A DNA stretch of 28,829 bases from Isoetes engelmannii (taxonomy: Eukaryota > Streptophyta > Lycopodiopsida > Isoetales > Isoetaceae): NCBI GenBank assembly GCA_011763485.2, contig JAANSK020030021.1, positions 1-28,829 of the forward strand. Direction: 5' to 3'. Positions 28,206-28,829 of this stretch are shown piece by piece (the stretch's first letter is position 1; each line of letters opens with the position of its first letter). A program made the position numbers and the translations under genes. The notes beneath the pieces were generated by a model, which worked only from the letters and a program-made list of their open reading frames with translations, had not been told where the DNA came from and ran no database searches.

Positions 28206-28320
28206 ACGGTTTTGCCTAGTTGGTTAAGAGCATATCGGTTAGGAACATTACAAACCTCGAGTTCGAGTAGTCATATAATGTCTAGATGATTTTTCCCAGT
28301 TGGTTAAGGGCATGTTACAT
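28206..28320 (+). repeat. tRNA-derived SINE remnant with A and B box-like motifs
   Basis: TTGCCTAGTTGG (28212-28223) resembles a polymerase III A box and GAGTTCGAGTA (28259-28269) a B box, with spacing typical of a tRNA head and the sequence ttaagagca right after the A box. A second A-box-like copy, cccagttggttaagggca, follows at about 28294-28311, so the unit is partly duplicated. No cloverleaf or tail could be confirmed. Confidence 0.55.
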
Positions 28321-28467
28321 TCTGAAAGCCTCTGAAAAGCCAAAAACATACTCCGTCGGCTTGCTTCTTATCCTTCTTCTTCCTCTCATTAATGTTAATG
28401 AAATGATCTGCCACCTCTGAAAAATCCCTAACCTCCCTTAATCTGCCAAAAAAACTCCTTTGATCTG

Positions 28468-28609
28468 CCAAAAATTCCTCCTCTGATGTGCTAAAAACTG
28501 ATATCCCGCCTCTGAAAAGCCTTAAAGCTACCGCCTTGCCAAAAATTCCTCCTCTGATGTGCCAAAAACTGATATCCCGCCTCTGAAAAGCCTTAAAGCT
28601 ACCGCCTTG
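28468..28609. repeat. Nearly identical 2 x 71-bp tandem duplication
   Basis: Copies 28468-28538 and 28539-28609 both begin ccaaaaattcctcctctgat and end aaagctaccgccttg. They differ at one base (gctaa / gccaa). The near identity suggests a recent duplication. Confidence 0.93.
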
Positions 28610-28754
28610 GAAAAACCTAAAGCCAGATCAACAGTTGGAGCATTGGATCGTCTGCAGTTGAATCAACGACATAGAAGAAAGAAGCGGCCCATAGAAGAAC
28701 AAAGCGGGAAGCAAAGCGGCACCGCTCAAGCTTTACACATTATAATTTTAAGGC

Positions 28755-28755
<1 letters not shown>

Positions 28756-28829
<74 letters not shown>
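28756..28829. repeat. (AAT)n microsatellite, cut by the window edge
   Basis: About 24 uninterrupted AAT/ATA units run to the last base of the window. The full length is unknown. Confidence 0.95.

Overview
The window looks like nuclear DNA of a land plant. Evidence: an intact 10-exon gene whose ten exons join in one frame across nine GT-AG introns, a decayed PLS-type pentatricopeptide (PPR) gene, a tubby-like fragment, and Ty1/copia, Ty3/gypsy and several LINE-type retroelements. Introns are AT-rich and microsatellites are common. I cannot place the species. The mixture would fit a large, repeat-rich genome, perhaps a seed-free plant, but that is inference. No annotated feature here is bacterial.

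Left third (1-11.4 kb). A copia element on the minus strand keeps its 5' LTR (830-1502), its primer-binding site and the start of gag. At about 385 the gag runs in frame into a LINE reverse transcriptase that continues off the window. Next come an isolated exon-like segment near 2.1 kb and a large imperfect inverted repeat (2587-2948 against 3540-3578 plus 4728-5080). The right arm of that repeat is split by a 5'-truncated LINE (about 3579-4727, minus). From about 5.2 to 9.8 kb, minus-strand exon-like blocks end in an FCP1/NIF-like HAD phosphatase exon with altered catalytic residues. Internal stops and frameshifts suggest this gene is decayed. A tubby-like fragment lies near 10.7 kb.

Middle (11.47-18.1 kb). 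A plus-strand Ty3/gypsy body (zinc knuckles, protease, reverse transcriptase, RNase H, integrase) is truncated at both ends. A 1,035-bp poly(A) retroposon with a 13-bp target-site duplication splits its RNase H. The integrase stops abruptly at about 16,797, where a minus-strand PPR pseudogene begins.

Right third (18.1-28.8 kb). The one clearly intact gene (18,185-20,869, plus) encodes a 323-residue coiled-coil protein with an RWD-like C-terminal part. A perfect palindromic E2F site lies 68 bp before its ATG. This suggests a cell-cycle gene, possibly of kinetochore type. After a small foldback element comes an array of about 58-bp tandem repeats, each carrying a small hairpin. The array leads directly into a frameshifted LINE (about 22.9-27.58 kb) with ORF1, endonuclease, reverse transcriptase, a C-terminal zinc knuckle and a (CTATT)n tail. 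The array may be the LINE's monomeric 5' promoter. The window closes with a GC-rich repeat, a tRNA-like SINE remnant, a nearly identical 71-bp tandem duplication and an (AAT)n microsatellite.
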